A stretch of 57,500 bases of DNA, from assembly GCA_945862455.1 (NCBI GenBank), contig CAMAXU010000007.1:1-57500 (forward strand), read 5' to 3'. The position numbers were made by a program, and so were the translations under genes. Within the stretch, counting starts at the first letter, position 1. Each line of letters starts with the position of its first letter. This document shows positions 27,878 to 36,735 of this stretch, piece after piece. The notes beneath the pieces are model-generated. The model saw nothing but the letters and a program-made list of their open reading frames with translations, searched no databases and had not been told where the DNA came from. This stretch comes from Rickettsia typhi (lineage in GTDB: Bacteria; Pseudomonadota; Alphaproteobacteria; Rickettsiales; UBA1997).

Positions 27878-28321
27878 CTATTGCAGCTCGCGCGCCCTTT
27901 TTTCAAAAGCATTCATCATTTTTTCTGTCGCTTTCTCAAAAATTACTCCAATCATTTTTGTTAAGAAAAATGAGTTAAATTCAAAATCGATAAAAAATTC
28001 AATCTCACATCCGCCATTTGCAAGATCACGAAATTTCCATTTATTTATTAATTTTTTAAATGGTCCTTCAATTGCCACAACATCAACAAAATAGCTGTTT
28101 TCTGCAGTTTTTCCGTGAGTTACGTCGGAGCGATATTTCTCAAAAAAATTCTTAAAATTAATCAATAAATCAGCGCGCAAATTTTCTTCAGAAATAATCT
28201 CGACAATTTTTGTATGTTTGCACCACGGCAAAAATTCTGGATATTTTTCAATATTCATCACCAATTGATACATTTTTTGCGCTGAATGTGGAACTGTGCG
28301 AATTTCAGTAAAAGCAGGCAT
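27878..28321 (-). CDS. ratA: RatA/Coq10-type START-domain protein
   Basis: 147 residues. Family features: VPHSAQKMYQLVMNIEKYPE at the N-terminus, FLPWCKHTKIV, and a long C-terminal helix. Members include Coq10, which binds ubiquinone, and RatA, once described as inhibiting ribosome association; the ubiquinone role is the better supported in alphaproteobacteria. It is last in the queD-ybgC-ffh-phhB-ratA run; its start overlaps the phhB stop by one base. Confidence 0.9.
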   Translation of the reverse strand: MPAFTEIRTVPHSAQKMYQLVMNIEKYPEFLPWCKHTKIVEIISEENLRADLLINFKNFFEKYRSDVTHGKTAENSYFVDVVAIEGPFKKLINKWKFRDLANGGCEIEFFIDFEFNSFFLTKMIGVIFEKATEKMMNAFEKRARELQ

Positions 28322-28650
28322 TATCTAATCTCGTCAATTTTTGCGGCTAGAATAAAATCATTTTCTGCGAGACCGTTAACTTTGTGTGTCTGAATTGAAA
28401 TTTTGCAATAACCCCAAGTAAAATCGATATTTGGATGATGCTGTTCTTCTTCTGCAATCGCCGCAACTTTTTTTACAAATTCGAGCGCTTCAAGAAAATT
28501 TTTGAATTTAAATTCTTTTAAAATCCATTTACCATCTGGCGAAATTGACCAGTTTTTTAGACCAGTCATATATTCATCAACCATGTCGCGATCGAATGAT
28601 TTTGAACCATCAGTGCATGGGACACATTTTTTTTCTTTTAATTCTAACAT
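28321..28650 (-). CDS. phhB: Pterin-4a-carbinolamine dehydratase
   Basis: 109 residues. The active-site block EEQHHPNIDFTWGYCKISI has the paired histidines, and a further histidine and the acidic end lie in THKVNGLAENDF. The enzyme dehydrates 4a-hydroxytetrahydropterin. No aromatic amino-acid hydroxylase is in the window, so its substrate here is uncertain. It sits between ffh (13 bases) and ratA (1-base overlap). Confidence 0.92.
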   Translation of the reverse strand: MLELKEKKCVPCTDGSKSFDRDMVDEYMTGLKNWSISPDGKWILKEFKFKNFLEALEFVKKVAAIAEEEQHHPNIDFTWGYCKISIQTHKVNGLAENDFILAAKIDEIR

Positions 28651-28663
28651 ACATACCTCGTAT

Positions 28664-30022
28664 TTACATTTTGAAATTTTTCATTTCTTCGGAATCCATC
28701 ATTTCTTGCATTTTTTTCGGGTCGATTTTTCCAACTTTTTTCATCATTTTTTGCATTTGCTTATATTTTTTAAGCAAACGATTAACCTCTTGAATTGTGC
28801 TGCCAGCACCGCGAGCGATGCGATGTTTGCGCGAAGAATTTAGAATATCGGGATTTGCTCTTTCTTTTTGTGTCATCGATAAAATCAACGCTTCTTGCAT
28901 TTTTATTTCTTTTTCAAAACCGCCTAACTTTCCTAATTGCTCTTTTATTTTACCCATTCCTGGTAGCAAATTGACAATGCTACCAATGCCGCCCATTTTT
29001 TTCATGTTGCGAATTTGCGATAATAAATCATCTAAATCAAATTGACCTTTTTGCATTTTCTTGGCGGCTTTTTCCATTTCTTTGGCGTCAAAAACTTCTT
29101 GCGCTTTTTCAACCAAAGAAACCACGTCGCCCATGCCGATTATGCGTGAGGCAATACGATCAGGATTAAACTCATCAAGCTCTTCTAATTTTTCGCCAAT
29201 ACCAATAAATTTAATCGCACAATTAGTTGCAGCTTTCATAGTTAAGGCTGCGCCACCACGCGAATCGCCATCTAGACGCGTTAAAATTGTGCCGGTTAAT
29301 TTTAATTTTTCGTTAAAACTTTTAGCAACATTTACCGCATCTTGACCAATCATTGCATCAACCACAAGCAAGATTTCTGAAGGCTCAACTGCTTTTTCAA
29401 TATCAATTAATTCGCGCATTAATTCGTCATTAATGTGAGTGCGTCCTGCGGTGTCTAAAATTAAAATTTCATAACCACCATCTATGGCTTTTTGTTGGGC
29501 TTTTTTAGCTAAAAAAAGTGGTGTTTTTGCGCCATCAAATTCATCAAAATCAACCGCAACTCTTTGGGATAAAATTTTTAACTGTTCGGCAGCGGCTGGT
29601 CTGTAGGTGTCGAGAGAAGCGAGTAAAACTTTTTTGTGATTTTTATTTTTAAAACGCAGAGCTAGTTTTCCAGAAGTTGTAGTTTTACCAGCGCCCTGCA
29701 AACCAACCATCAAAATCACAATTGGTGGTTTGAGGTTTAAATTAATTTCGGCTTTTTCTCCTCCTAATAATTTCACCAATTCATCATGAACAATTTTCAC
29801 CACCATTTGTCCGGGTGAAACACTTTTTACAACTTGTTGCCCCAAGGCTTCAGCTTTAACTTTCTCAATAAATTCTTTGGCAATTGGCAAAGAAACATCG
29901 GCTTCCAAAAGCGCAATTCTGATCTCGCGCATTGTGGCATTTAAATCATCTTCGGAGATGAATTTTTTGCCAGAAATTGTGTCGAAAATGCGAGTAATTT
30001 TTCCTGAAAAGTTATCAAACAT
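28664..30022 (-). CDS. ffh: Signal recognition particle protein Ffh (SRP54)
   Basis: 452 residues, family length. N-domain at about 1-85. The G-domain has GLQGAGKTTTSGKLA (G1), DTYRPAAAEQL, DTAGRTHINDE and TRLDGDSRGGAA. The methionine-rich M-domain from ~300 ends MQKMMKKVGKIDP and KKMQEMMDSEE and binds 4.5S RNA and signal peptides. No 4.5S RNA gene was found here. The start overlaps ybgC by 8 bases. Confidence 0.97.
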   Translation of the reverse strand: MFDNFSGKITRIFDTISGKKFISEDDLNATMREIRIALLEADVSLPIAKEFIEKVKAEALGQQVVKSVSPGQMVVKIVHDELVKLLGGEKAEINLNLKPPIVILMVGLQGAGKTTTSGKLALRFKNKNHKKVLLASLDTYRPAAAEQLKILSQRVAVDFDEFDGAKTPLFLAKKAQQKAIDGGYEILILDTAGRTHINDELMRELIDIEKAVEPSEILLVVDAMIGQDAVNVAKSFNEKLKLTGTILTRLDGDSRGGAALTMKAATNCAIKFIGIGEKLEELDEFNPDRIASRIIGMGDVVSLVEKAQEVFDAKEMEKAAKKMQKGQFDLDDLLSQIRNMKKMGGIGSIVNLLPGMGKIKEQLGKLGGFEKEIKMQEALILSMTQKERANPDILNSSRKHRIARGAGSTIQEVNRLLKKYKQMQKMMKKVGKIDPKKMQEMMDSEEMKNFKM

Positions 30023-30416
30023 CGAAAAGATTTTTTATGTTAGTTGGAATTTTTTTTGGGCGAAAATTATCGGCGGCAACGCAGACAATTTCTACATTTA
30101 AGGTCGATAAAATTTTATCTGATCTTTTGATTTCTTGCTGCATAACAATTGATGCGGCGTGAATTTCTTTTACTGCAACTGTAACCTTAACCAAATCATC
30201 AAGTTTAGCCGGCGAAATATATTCAATCTGACATTTACGAACTACAAAAACTAAATTTTCTGTCGCAGCTAATTCAGATTGTGAAATATTTAAAGCACGC
30301 AAAAAATCGGTGCGGGCGCGCTCGAAAAATTTTAAATAATTAGCGTAATAAACCACGCCGCCGGCGTCGGTGTCCTCAAAATAAATGCGATAAGTAGCAA
30401 AAAAATTATTCAACAT
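30015..30416 (-). CDS. ybgC: Tol-Pal-associated acyl-CoA thioesterase, hotdog fold
   Basis: 133 residues from the ATG at 30416. An upstream ATG at 30455 would lie deep in queD and add unconserved residues. The 4HBT motif YFEDTDAGGVVYYANYLKFF includes the catalytic aspartate. Usually the first gene of tolQRAB; here it is separated from exbB/exbD (54 kb) and placed between queD and ffh with overlaps on both sides. Confidence 0.9.
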   Translation of the reverse strand: MLNNFFATYRIYFEDTDAGGVVYYANYLKFFERARTDFLRALNISQSELAATENLVFVVRKCQIEYISPAKLDDLVKVTVAVKEIHAASIVMQQEIKRSDKILSTLNVEIVCVAADNFRPKKIPTNIKNLFDV

Positions 30417-30825
30417 TGGCGTAGCAATTCGGGGTTTCGTAAAGTTTGATTGCAACGCATTTCACGTTTTTATCGGCAAAAAGTTTTGGGCAAATTTCGC
30501 TAAAAATATAATGGGCGATATTTTCAGCGGTTGGATTTTGCGCCATATAATAAATTTTTTGTCCCGTTATTTCAGCAATTTTTTCACCCAATTTTTTATC
30601 TTTAATCGACAAAATTGTGTTATGATCAAAATTGTCGTCGATCCAGCCGCCGAGCACTTCGCGAATCACACCAAAATCAATTACGCGACCTAAATTATCT
30701 AAATCAGCGGCGACAAAAGTTGCCTCTAAGCAATAACGATGTCCATGCAACATTTTGCATTTGCTTTCGTGGTTTATAATGCGGTGTGCGGCATCGAATT
30801 CAATTCGTCTGGTGCAAGTTATCAT
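30406..30825 (-). CDS. queD: 6-carboxytetrahydropterin synthase (QueD)
   Basis: 139 residues. Zinc histidines are H14 (FDAAHRI), H27 and H29. The catalytic motif C23-x3-HGH matches QueD rather than the folate-type variant, which has Glu instead of Cys. DFDHN-like NFDHNTIL and PTAENIAHYIF also fit. It makes a precursor of queuosine for tRNA wobble modification. No queC, queE or tgt is visible. It is first in the five-gene minus-strand run and divergent from hisI. Confidence 0.93.
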   Translation of the reverse strand: MITCTRRIEFDAAHRIINHESKCKMLHGHRYCLEATFVAADLDNLGRVIDFGVIREVLGGWIDDNFDHNTILSIKDKKLGEKIAEITGQKIYYMAQNPTAENIAHYIFSEICPKLFADKNVKCVAIKLYETPNCYANVE

Positions 30826-30907
30826 TTAAAAAATTGATTTTTGTTTTTGTGAAATGTGAAATGCTTTTTTAGGCTTTGATGCCAGAATTATCAACCTTCT
30901 TTAAGCT

Positions 30908-31228
30908 ATGGAAGAAATCATAAAAAAACTGAAATTTGATCAAAGTGGATTAATTCCAGCAATTGCTCAAGACGCAAAAACATCAGAAGTTTTGATGATG
31001 GCGTGGATGAATGAAGAAAGTTTGCGCCTTACAATATCAAGCGGTTACGCCACTTATTTTTCGCGTTCTCGAAAATCTTTATGGAAAAAAGGCGATACTT
31101 CCAAACATTTACAAGAACTGGTTTCAATCAATGCAGATTGTGATTTCGATTGTATTTTATTGAAAGTAAATCAAATCGGTGCCGCTTGTCATACCGGCGC
31201 AAAAAACTGTTTTTTCAATAAAATTTAA
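30908..31228 (+). CDS. hisI: Phosphoribosyl-AMP cyclohydrolase
   Basis: 106 residues, a HisI domain without the HisE pyrophosphohydrolase half. Metal ligands are intact: Asp77, Asp79 and Asp81 (ADCDFDC) for magnesium, and Cys78, Cys94 and Cys101 for zinc. [16 protein letters not shown] is the substrate segment. It catalyses the third step of histidine synthesis. No other his gene is in the window. It is separated from alr by 11 bases and divergent from queD. Confidence 0.93.
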   Translation: MEEIIKKLKFDQSGLIPAIAQDAKTSEVLMMAWMNEESLRLTISSGYATYFSRSRKSLWKKGDTSKHLQELVSINADCDFDCILLKVNQIGAACHTGAKNCFFNKI

Positions 31229-31239
31229 GAGATTGTTTC

Positions 31240-32355
31240 ATGAATTTGACTTGGCTAGAAATCAGCAAAAATGCGCTTTTGAATAATATTTCAGAAATCA
31301 AAAAACGAATTCCCAAAAAAACAAAATTTATCGCGGTTGTAAAATCTAACGCCTACGGACATGGTCTTTTAGAAGTTGTCAAAACTATTTCCAAAAATGT
31401 TGATTATTTTGCGGTTTACAGTTTTGACGACGCACTTTTATTGCGGGCAAAAAAAATAACAAAACCAATTTTAATGTTGGGGCGCGTGTTTCCAGCGCAG
31501 CTTTCTTTGGCAATAAAAAATAATATCGAATTGTCGGTTTCTAATTTAGATATTTTAAAAGCAGCGCAAAAATTTTCAGGCAATAAAAAAATTTCAATTC
31601 ATCTTTGCCTTGATACTGGCTTGGGTCGCGACGGTTTTATTTTTTCTGATTCTAAAAAAATTCTGCAACTTTTAGCGCATAAAAATATTGAAGTGAAAGG
31701 TTTATACACGCATTTCGCAGCCTCCGATGATAGCGCTTTTAATGCCTACACAAAAAAACAAGTTGCAGAATTATTGCAATGGAAAAACGAGTTAGCAAAA
31801 ATTGATATTAATCCTTTGATCCATGCCAGTTCTACGGCGGGAACTTTTATTTCCGATTTTGAATGTTGTTTTGACGCAGTAAGAATTGGCGGTGGAATTT
31901 ATGGATTATGGTCATCGCAAGAAGTTTTTGATTTGCATAAAAACGAAACAAATTTATTGCCAGTTTTAGCTTGGAAAGCCGTGATTGTTGAGTTAAAAGA
32001 GTTGCCAAAAGGCGCGCATATTTCTTACGGCTGCACTTTTACTTTACAGCGCGATTCAAAAATTGCAATTTTACCAGTTGGTTATTTTGACGGAATTCCC
32101 AGAATTTCTTCGAGAAAAAGTCGAGTTTTAGTCAATGGAATCAAGGTTCCGCAGCTTGGACGCGTTACGATGAATATGATTGTGGTTGATGTAACTGATG
32201 TGAAAAAAATTAAAGTTGGCGACATCGCAACAATTATTGGCAGCGAAAAAAAACAAGTGGTAAGCGCCGAAGATTGGGGCGATTGGTCGGGATCTTTTAA
32301 TTATGAAATTACGACGCGGATTAATCCGAATTTGATTAGAAAATTAATAAGTTAA
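31240..32355 (+). CDS. alr: Alanine racemase
   Basis: 371 residues. The PLP lysine is K35 in VVKSNAYGHG, and the second catalytic base is Tyr263 in ISYGCTF. THFAASDD and VRIGGGIYG are typical of the barrel domain. It supplies D-alanine for peptidoglycan, in line with dacA and dapB in this window. It is followed after only 3 bases by the restriction-modification gene, an unusual neighbour. Confidence 0.95.
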   Translation: MNLTWLEISKNALLNNISEIKKRIPKKTKFIAVVKSNAYGHGLLEVVKTISKNVDYFAVYSFDDALLLRAKKITKPILMLGRVFPAQLSLAIKNNIELSVSNLDILKAAQKFSGNKKISIHLCLDTGLGRDGFIFSDSKKILQLLAHKNIEVKGLYTHFAASDDSAFNAYTKKQVAELLQWKNELAKIDINPLIHASSTAGTFISDFECCFDAVRIGGGIYGLWSSQEVFDLHKNETNLLPVLAWKAVIVELKELPKGAHISYGCTFTLQRDSKIAILPVGYFDGIPRISSRKSRVLVNGIKVPQLGRVTMNMIVVDVTDVKKIKVGDIATIIGSEKKQVVSAEDWGDWSGSFNYEITTRINPNLIRKLIS

Positions 32356-32358
32356 AAA

Positions 32359-35300
32359 ATGATAAATAAAGACAATCTAAAAGTTTTGCTAAACGTCCTT
32401 AAATTCAAGGAAAAGAACGATATTTTTACCAAATATTTTCTAGAAATAGACGCGCATCTAAAAGTTGATTTCAGAAAAAGTGAGCTTGTTTATCCAATAG
32501 AAAAAGGCTTCAAAATTCATGGAGAATTTACCTGTAATTTTTCTGCTGATGAAAATTTTATTGTCTTTGAATGCGTAAATCGACTTTTTGAAAAAGGCTA
32601 CAAACCAGAACATATCGAACTTGAAACAAAATGGAAAGTTGGCCATGGCGCAAGCGGCGGGCGCGCTGATATTTTGATAAAAGATAATTCGGGAAAATCG
32701 CTTTTAATTATCGAGTGCAAAAAAGACGAAAGCGAATTTAAAAAAGAATGGAACAACACTTTGCAACGTGGCGGACAAATGCTAACTTACGCCAAGCAAG
32801 CTGGAACAACTCAATATGTTTGCCTTTACGTTTCTGATTTTGTTGATGGCAAAGTTTCGCCCAAAAGCCATATTATTTCGCTAAAAGACAACGAAAAACT
32901 GCTTGAAGAATTGGCTGACAAAAAGCCTTTATCCTTCAAAGAAGCAAAGGCTTTAGAAGTTGAAGACATTTACAAAGCTTGGAGGGAAACCTACAATCTA
33001 GACTTTTCAACCAAAGGAATTTTTGAAGATGACATTTTGCCTTATCAAATTGGCAAACAAAAATATACCGCCCAAGATCTTTTAGAAGTCAGCAGCAAAG
33101 ACATTCAAAGCAAATATCACGAATTTGCCACCATCTTGCGCCAACACAATGTTTCGGGGCGCGAAAATGCTTTTGATAAATTGGTAAATCTTTTTCTTTG
33201 CAAAATTGTTGATGAGTCAAAAAACCCAGAAGATTTAAAGTTCAATTGGAAGGGAATTGCTTATGACAGTTATTTTGACTTACAAGATCGCCTGCAATTG
33301 CTTTATCAAGCGGGAATGAAAGAGTTTTTAGCGGAAGATGTGACTTACATTGACGGCGCGGCAATCGACAAAGCTTTTCGTTTTTTTAAAAAAGACCCCG
33401 ACGCAACCAAAGACACCATCAAAAAATATTTCAGACAGCTAAAATTTTTCACCAATAACGATTTTGCTTTTATCGATGTTCACAACGAAAAGCTGTTTTA
33501 TCAAAATTCAGAAGTTCTTTTAAAAATCGTGCAAATGCTGCAAGACATAAGGCTGCAAAGCGAAAACCAAAATCAGTTTTTGGGCGATATGTTTGAAGGT
33601 TTTTTAGATAACGGCGTTAAACAATCGGAAGGGCAATTTTTTACGCCAATGCCAATTGTGAAATTTATTTTAAATTCTTTGCCTTTGGAAAGCCTAATTC
33701 AAGAAAGTGAATTGCCGCCAAAAGCCCTTGATTATGCTTGCGGCGCTGGACATTTTTTAAATGAATTAGCGCTTCAAATAAAACCTTTTGTTCAAAAGCA
33801 CAAAAAAGCCGACATCACAGAATATTACAAAGAAATCGTCGGCGTTGAAAAAGAATATCGCTTGTCAAAAGTTGCGAAGGTTTCTGCTTTTATGTATGGC
33901 CAAGATGAAATAAAAATTACCTACGCCGACGCACTTGGCAACAAAGCCAAACTGCAAGAAAATGAATATTCTATTTTGGTTGCCAATCCGCCTTATGCGG
34001 TGAAAGGTTTTTTGCAAACATTGAGCGAAATTGAGAGAAAATCTTTCACGCTTTTTGACTGGCTAGACGAAAAAAACCTTTCAAACAATAACAGCATCGA
34101 AACTTTTTTCATTGAAAGAGCCAAACAGCTTTTAAAACCAAACGCCGTTGCGGGCATTATTTTGCCTTCTTCTATTTTGAGCAACGACGCCACCATTTAT
34201 ACCAAAACGCGAGAAATAATTTTAAAATATTTTCAAATCATCGCCATTGCCGAATTTGGCTCGCAAACCTTTGGCAAAACTGGCACCAACACCGTCACTT
34301 TGTTTTTACGTCGAAAAGAAGAAAACCCCGCGCCCGCCGAACATTTTAAAAACCGCGTATATTCTTGGTTTGACAGCAACCAAAACGATGAAATTTACAA
34401 CGACCAAAACCTCATTAACAGCTATTGCAACCACATTGAAATTGAGGCGGCGCATTACAAAACATTGCTCGCAGACAATCCAAGCGATGAATTGTTAAAA
34501 ACAGAAATGTTTGCGGATTACAAAAAATCTTTCGAAAATTTAACCGAGATTAAAAACCTAAAAAAGCCGAATAATTCTTTTGGCAAAAAACCAAAAGCCG
34601 AACAAGAAAACGAGCTTAACCGAAGATTTACCGAATATTTGCGCGAAATAGAAAAAGACAAAATCTATTTCTTTGTTTTGGCTCTTGAAAATAAGCAAAA
34701 AGTTTTGGTGGTAAAATGTCCAAACGACAACAAAGAACAAAAGCAATTTTTGGGCTATGAATGGAGCAGCGCCAAAGGAAATGAAGGCATAAAATACGTC
34801 AACCAATCAAACGTGGCGGCTGAAATTGAGGATGTTGAAACCAAAGAATTGGTTCAAAAAATATCAGGTTTGCACAACATCAACACGCCTTTATATAATC
34901 CAAATAACAGAAACGACCCAAGTAAAATAAATCACTATATTCAAGAAAGTTTTTTGGGGAATGAGTTAGCGGTTACGGCGGGTTTGCAGCCTTTTATTGC
35001 CTATCACAATTTGGCAGACATGTTGGATTTTTCGAGAACGAATTTTAATAAGCAGATTCAACTTAATTCTAAAAAATTGACAACAATTCAATCTAAATGG
35101 GAGTTGGTTAGATTGGGAGAAGTCGCTAATATTGATTGGGGCAATACGAATTTAACCAAAGATATTTATGTCGAAAACTCTCAATTTGATGTATATAGTG
35201 CGGCAGGCAAGGATGGAAAAAGTAACTTTTTTGAAAATGATTGTGAGGCAATAATATTATCCGCCATCGGTGCAAGATGCGGTAAATGTTTTTATGCTGT

Positions 35301-36156
35301 TGGGAAATGGACAGCCATAAAAAATACTATCGTTATAATAAATAGGGCAAATGTCTTAATTAAGTATTTATACGAAATAATTAATGACGAAAGCTTTTGG
35401 ATTAAATCTGGTTCTGCCCAACCTTTTATAACAATTGGCAATGCTAAGGAGCAAAAAATCCCGCTCCCGCCAAAAGAAATTCAACAAAAAATAGTTGACG
35501 AATGCGCCGCAATTGACAACCAAGCCCAAAAAGCCGCCGCCGAAATTGAGAAGGCAAAAGCAGAAATTGAGAATTTATTTTTAGGCTCTTCTCAAAAAGC
35601 GATAGAAACAAAAATTAGCAATCTGAATCAGCTTTTAAAAAGAGGAAAATCTACCAAATACGGCAAATCTCTTATTCAGGTAATAAAATCGGGGCAAGCG
35701 AGGGGCTACTGCGATTTTAACTTTAAAGAAAGGCATTTTGCGGCGGAAGGCTTTGTTTTGGATGAAAGAAAATTACAAAAAGGCGATTTATTGATAAATT
35801 CAACAGGTGTCGGAACTGCTGGAAGGGTAACATTATTTGATTTAGATGGCGATTTTGTAGCAGATAGCCACATAACAATTTTTAGACCAAATCAGAACCT
35901 AAATTCAAAATACGCACTTTATTGTTTCGCAAATATAGGGTTTAAAAATATTGAAAAAATGGCTAAAGGATCAAGCGGTCAAATAGAGCTAACTTTGTCA
36001 ACAATTGAAAACCTAAAAATCCCAGTTCCACCAATTTCCGAGCAAGAAAAATTGGTGAACCAAATCGAAAAACTTGAACAAATAATCGCCAAAAACCAAG
36101 CCAAAATTGACGACGCGCCCAACAATAAAAAGGCAATAATGAAAAATTATTTATAA
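32359..36156 (+). CDS. Single-chain restriction-modification-specificity enzyme, type IIB/IIG-like
   Basis: 1265 residues. Domains in order: a PD-(D/E)xK nuclease (D104 in GGRADILI, E119 and K121 in IIECKK) with a conserved GGQMLTYAKQ; an HsdM-like helical region with EGQFFTP (425-430); an N6-adenine methylase with motif I DYACGAGHF (458-466) and motif IV NPPY (543-546); and two HsdS-type target-recognition domains (about 914-1040 and 1104-1225), each ended by a P-rich boundary (IPLPP, IPVPP) and a helix. No helicase motifs are present, so it is not type I or ISP. The layout matches AloI/CjeI-type enzymes with bipartite sites. It looks intact. Richer AAC and GCC codon use than its neighbours suggests transfer. 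Confidence 0.88.
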   Translation: MINKDNLKVLLNVLKFKEKNDIFTKYFLEIDAHLKVDFRKSELVYPIEKGFKIHGEFTCNFSADENFIVFECVNRLFEKGYKPEHIELETKWKVGHGASGGRADILIKDNSGKSLLIIECKKDESEFKKEWNNTLQRGGQMLTYAKQAGTTQYVCLYVSDFVDGKVSPKSHIISLKDNEKLLEELADKKPLSFKEAKALEVEDIYKAWRETYNLDFSTKGIFEDDILPYQIGKQKYTAQDLLEVSSKDIQSKYHEFATILRQHNVSGRENAFDKLVNLFLCKIVDESKNPEDLKFNWKGIAYDSYFDLQDRLQLLYQAGMKEFLAEDVTYIDGAAIDKAFRFFKKDPDATKDTIKKYFRQLKFFTNNDFAFIDVHNEKLFYQNSEVLLKIVQMLQDIRLQSENQNQFLGDMFEGFLDNGVKQSEGQFFTPMPIVKFILNSLPLESLIQESELPPKALDYACGAGHFLNELALQIKPFVQKHKKADITEYYKEIVGVEKEYRLSKVAKVSAFMYGQDEIKITYADALGNKAKLQENEYSILVANPPYAVKGFLQTLSEIERKSFTLFDWLDEKNLSNNNSIETFFIERAKQLLKPNAVAGIILPSSILSNDATIYTKTREIILKYFQIIAIAEFGSQTFGKTGTNTVTLFLRRKEENPAPAEHFKNRVYSWFDSNQNDEIYNDQNLINSYCNHIEIEAAHYKTLLADNPSDELLKTEMFADYKKSFENLTEIKNLKKPNNSFGKKPKAEQENELNRRFTEYLREIEKDKIYFFVLALENKQKVLVVKCPNDNKEQKQFLGYEWSSAKGNEGIKYVNQSNVAAEIEDVETKELVQKISGLHNINTPLYNPNNRNDPSKINHYIQESFLGNELAVTAGLQPFIAYHNLADMLDFSRTNFNKQIQLNSKKLTTIQSKWELVRLGEVANIDWGNTNLTKDIYVENSQFDVYSAAGKDGKSNFFENDCEAIILSAIGARCGKCFYAVGKWTAIKNTIVIINRANVLIKYLYEIINDESFWIKSGSAQPFITIGNAKEQKIPLPPKEIQQKIVDECAAIDNQAQKAAAEIEKAKAEIENLFLGSSQKAIETKISNLNQLLKRGKSTKYGKSLIQVIKSGQARGYCDFNFKERHFAAEGFVLDERKLQKGDLLINSTGVGTAGRVTLFDLDGDFVADSHITIFRPNQNLNSKYALYCFANIGFKNIEKMAKGSSGQIELTLSTIENLKIPVPPISEQEKLVNQIEKLEQIIAKNQAKIDDAPNNKKAIMKNYL

Positions 36157-36188
36157 CCCCAATCGCGCTTAAAAAATTTCAAAACAGA

Positions 36189-36539
36189 ATGTATAAAAAA
36201 ATAAAAATTTCTTTGTTTTTAATCTGCTTTTTAGCTTTTGTGAAAAACGCCTCAGCCTTGTCAGAGAAGCCAGAATTGCTTTTGGAAGATCCGAAACGTC
36301 CAACCAAAGAAATTAGTAGCGGCTTGGGAATTTCTCAAAAAGAATTTATCGAATGCTTTAAAAATGTGAGACCAGCTCAAGGATCCAATCCAAACACCGC
36401 CAAAGTTCACGCTAACAAAAAAATTCTTTTAAGCTGCCTGCAAAAATCAAACCCAACAATCACAAACGAAATGCTGGATGAAGTTATGGATAAATATCGC
36501 CCCGGCGGTCATCAGGCGCAAGTTCTGCTCGATCAATAA
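36189..36539 (+). CDS. Small secreted protein of unknown function
   Basis: 116 residues. A signal peptide (residues 1-23, ending NASA) precedes a ~90-residue mature domain with two cysteines (FIECFKNV and LLSCLQKS) that could form a disulphide, and a C-terminal DEVMDKYRPGGHQAQ. No family is recognised with confidence. It lies 32 bases after the restriction enzyme and is followed by a strong terminator. Confidence 0.7.
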   Translation: MYKKIKISLFLICFLAFVKNASALSEKPELLLEDPKRPTKEISSGLGISQKEFIECFKNVRPAQGSNPNTAKVHANKKILLSCLQKSNPTITNEMLDEVMDKYRPGGHQAQVLLDQ

Positions 36540-36567
36540 TTTTGAAATTTGGCAAATTTAATCCAAC

Positions 36568-36606
36568 AAAAAAGCTCCGAAGTTTTAAAAACCTCGGAGC
36601 TTTTTT
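36568..36606. terminator. Bidirectional intrinsic terminator
   Basis: A 13-bp perfect stem (36568-36580 with 36594-36606) with GCTCCGA in its core and A6/T6 at its ends, so U-runs follow on either strand. It ends the restriction enzyme/secreted protein transcript on the plus strand and can end lpdA or the adjacent inverted-repeat element on the minus strand. Confidence 0.9.
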
Positions 36607-36608
36607 AT

Positions 36609-36734
36609 TTATTTCCACATCATGCGTTTAGGTGGCATTTAAGTAGCTAGCTAGGAAAAATTTTAAGATAAACCCTATGCTTTGAGCCCGCTGCCTTACA
36701 GTAAATGCCACCCTTTCGCAGGATGTGGAAATAA
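36609..36734. repeat. 126-base inverted-repeat element beside lpdA (structured RNA or MITE-like)
   Basis: Arms 36609-36641 and 36702-36734 are complementary. The outer 13 positions (TTATTTCCACATC) and inner 11 (GGTGGCATTTA) match perfectly and are separated by a 9-base partly paired bulge; the interior is 60 bases. It fills the gap between the terminator and the lpdA stop exactly, ending one base before it. It has no coding sign, tRNA or tmRNA signature. Transcribed from the minus strand it would form a long hairpin just before the terminator. Confidence 0.8.
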
Positions 36735-36735
36735 C

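Noticed and set aside
36609-36734. tRNA, tmRNA or 4.5S RNA in the lpdA-side element
   Set aside because: No T-arm GGTTCGAATCC, no CCA end, no tag frame and no SRP tetraloop/GGAA core were seen.
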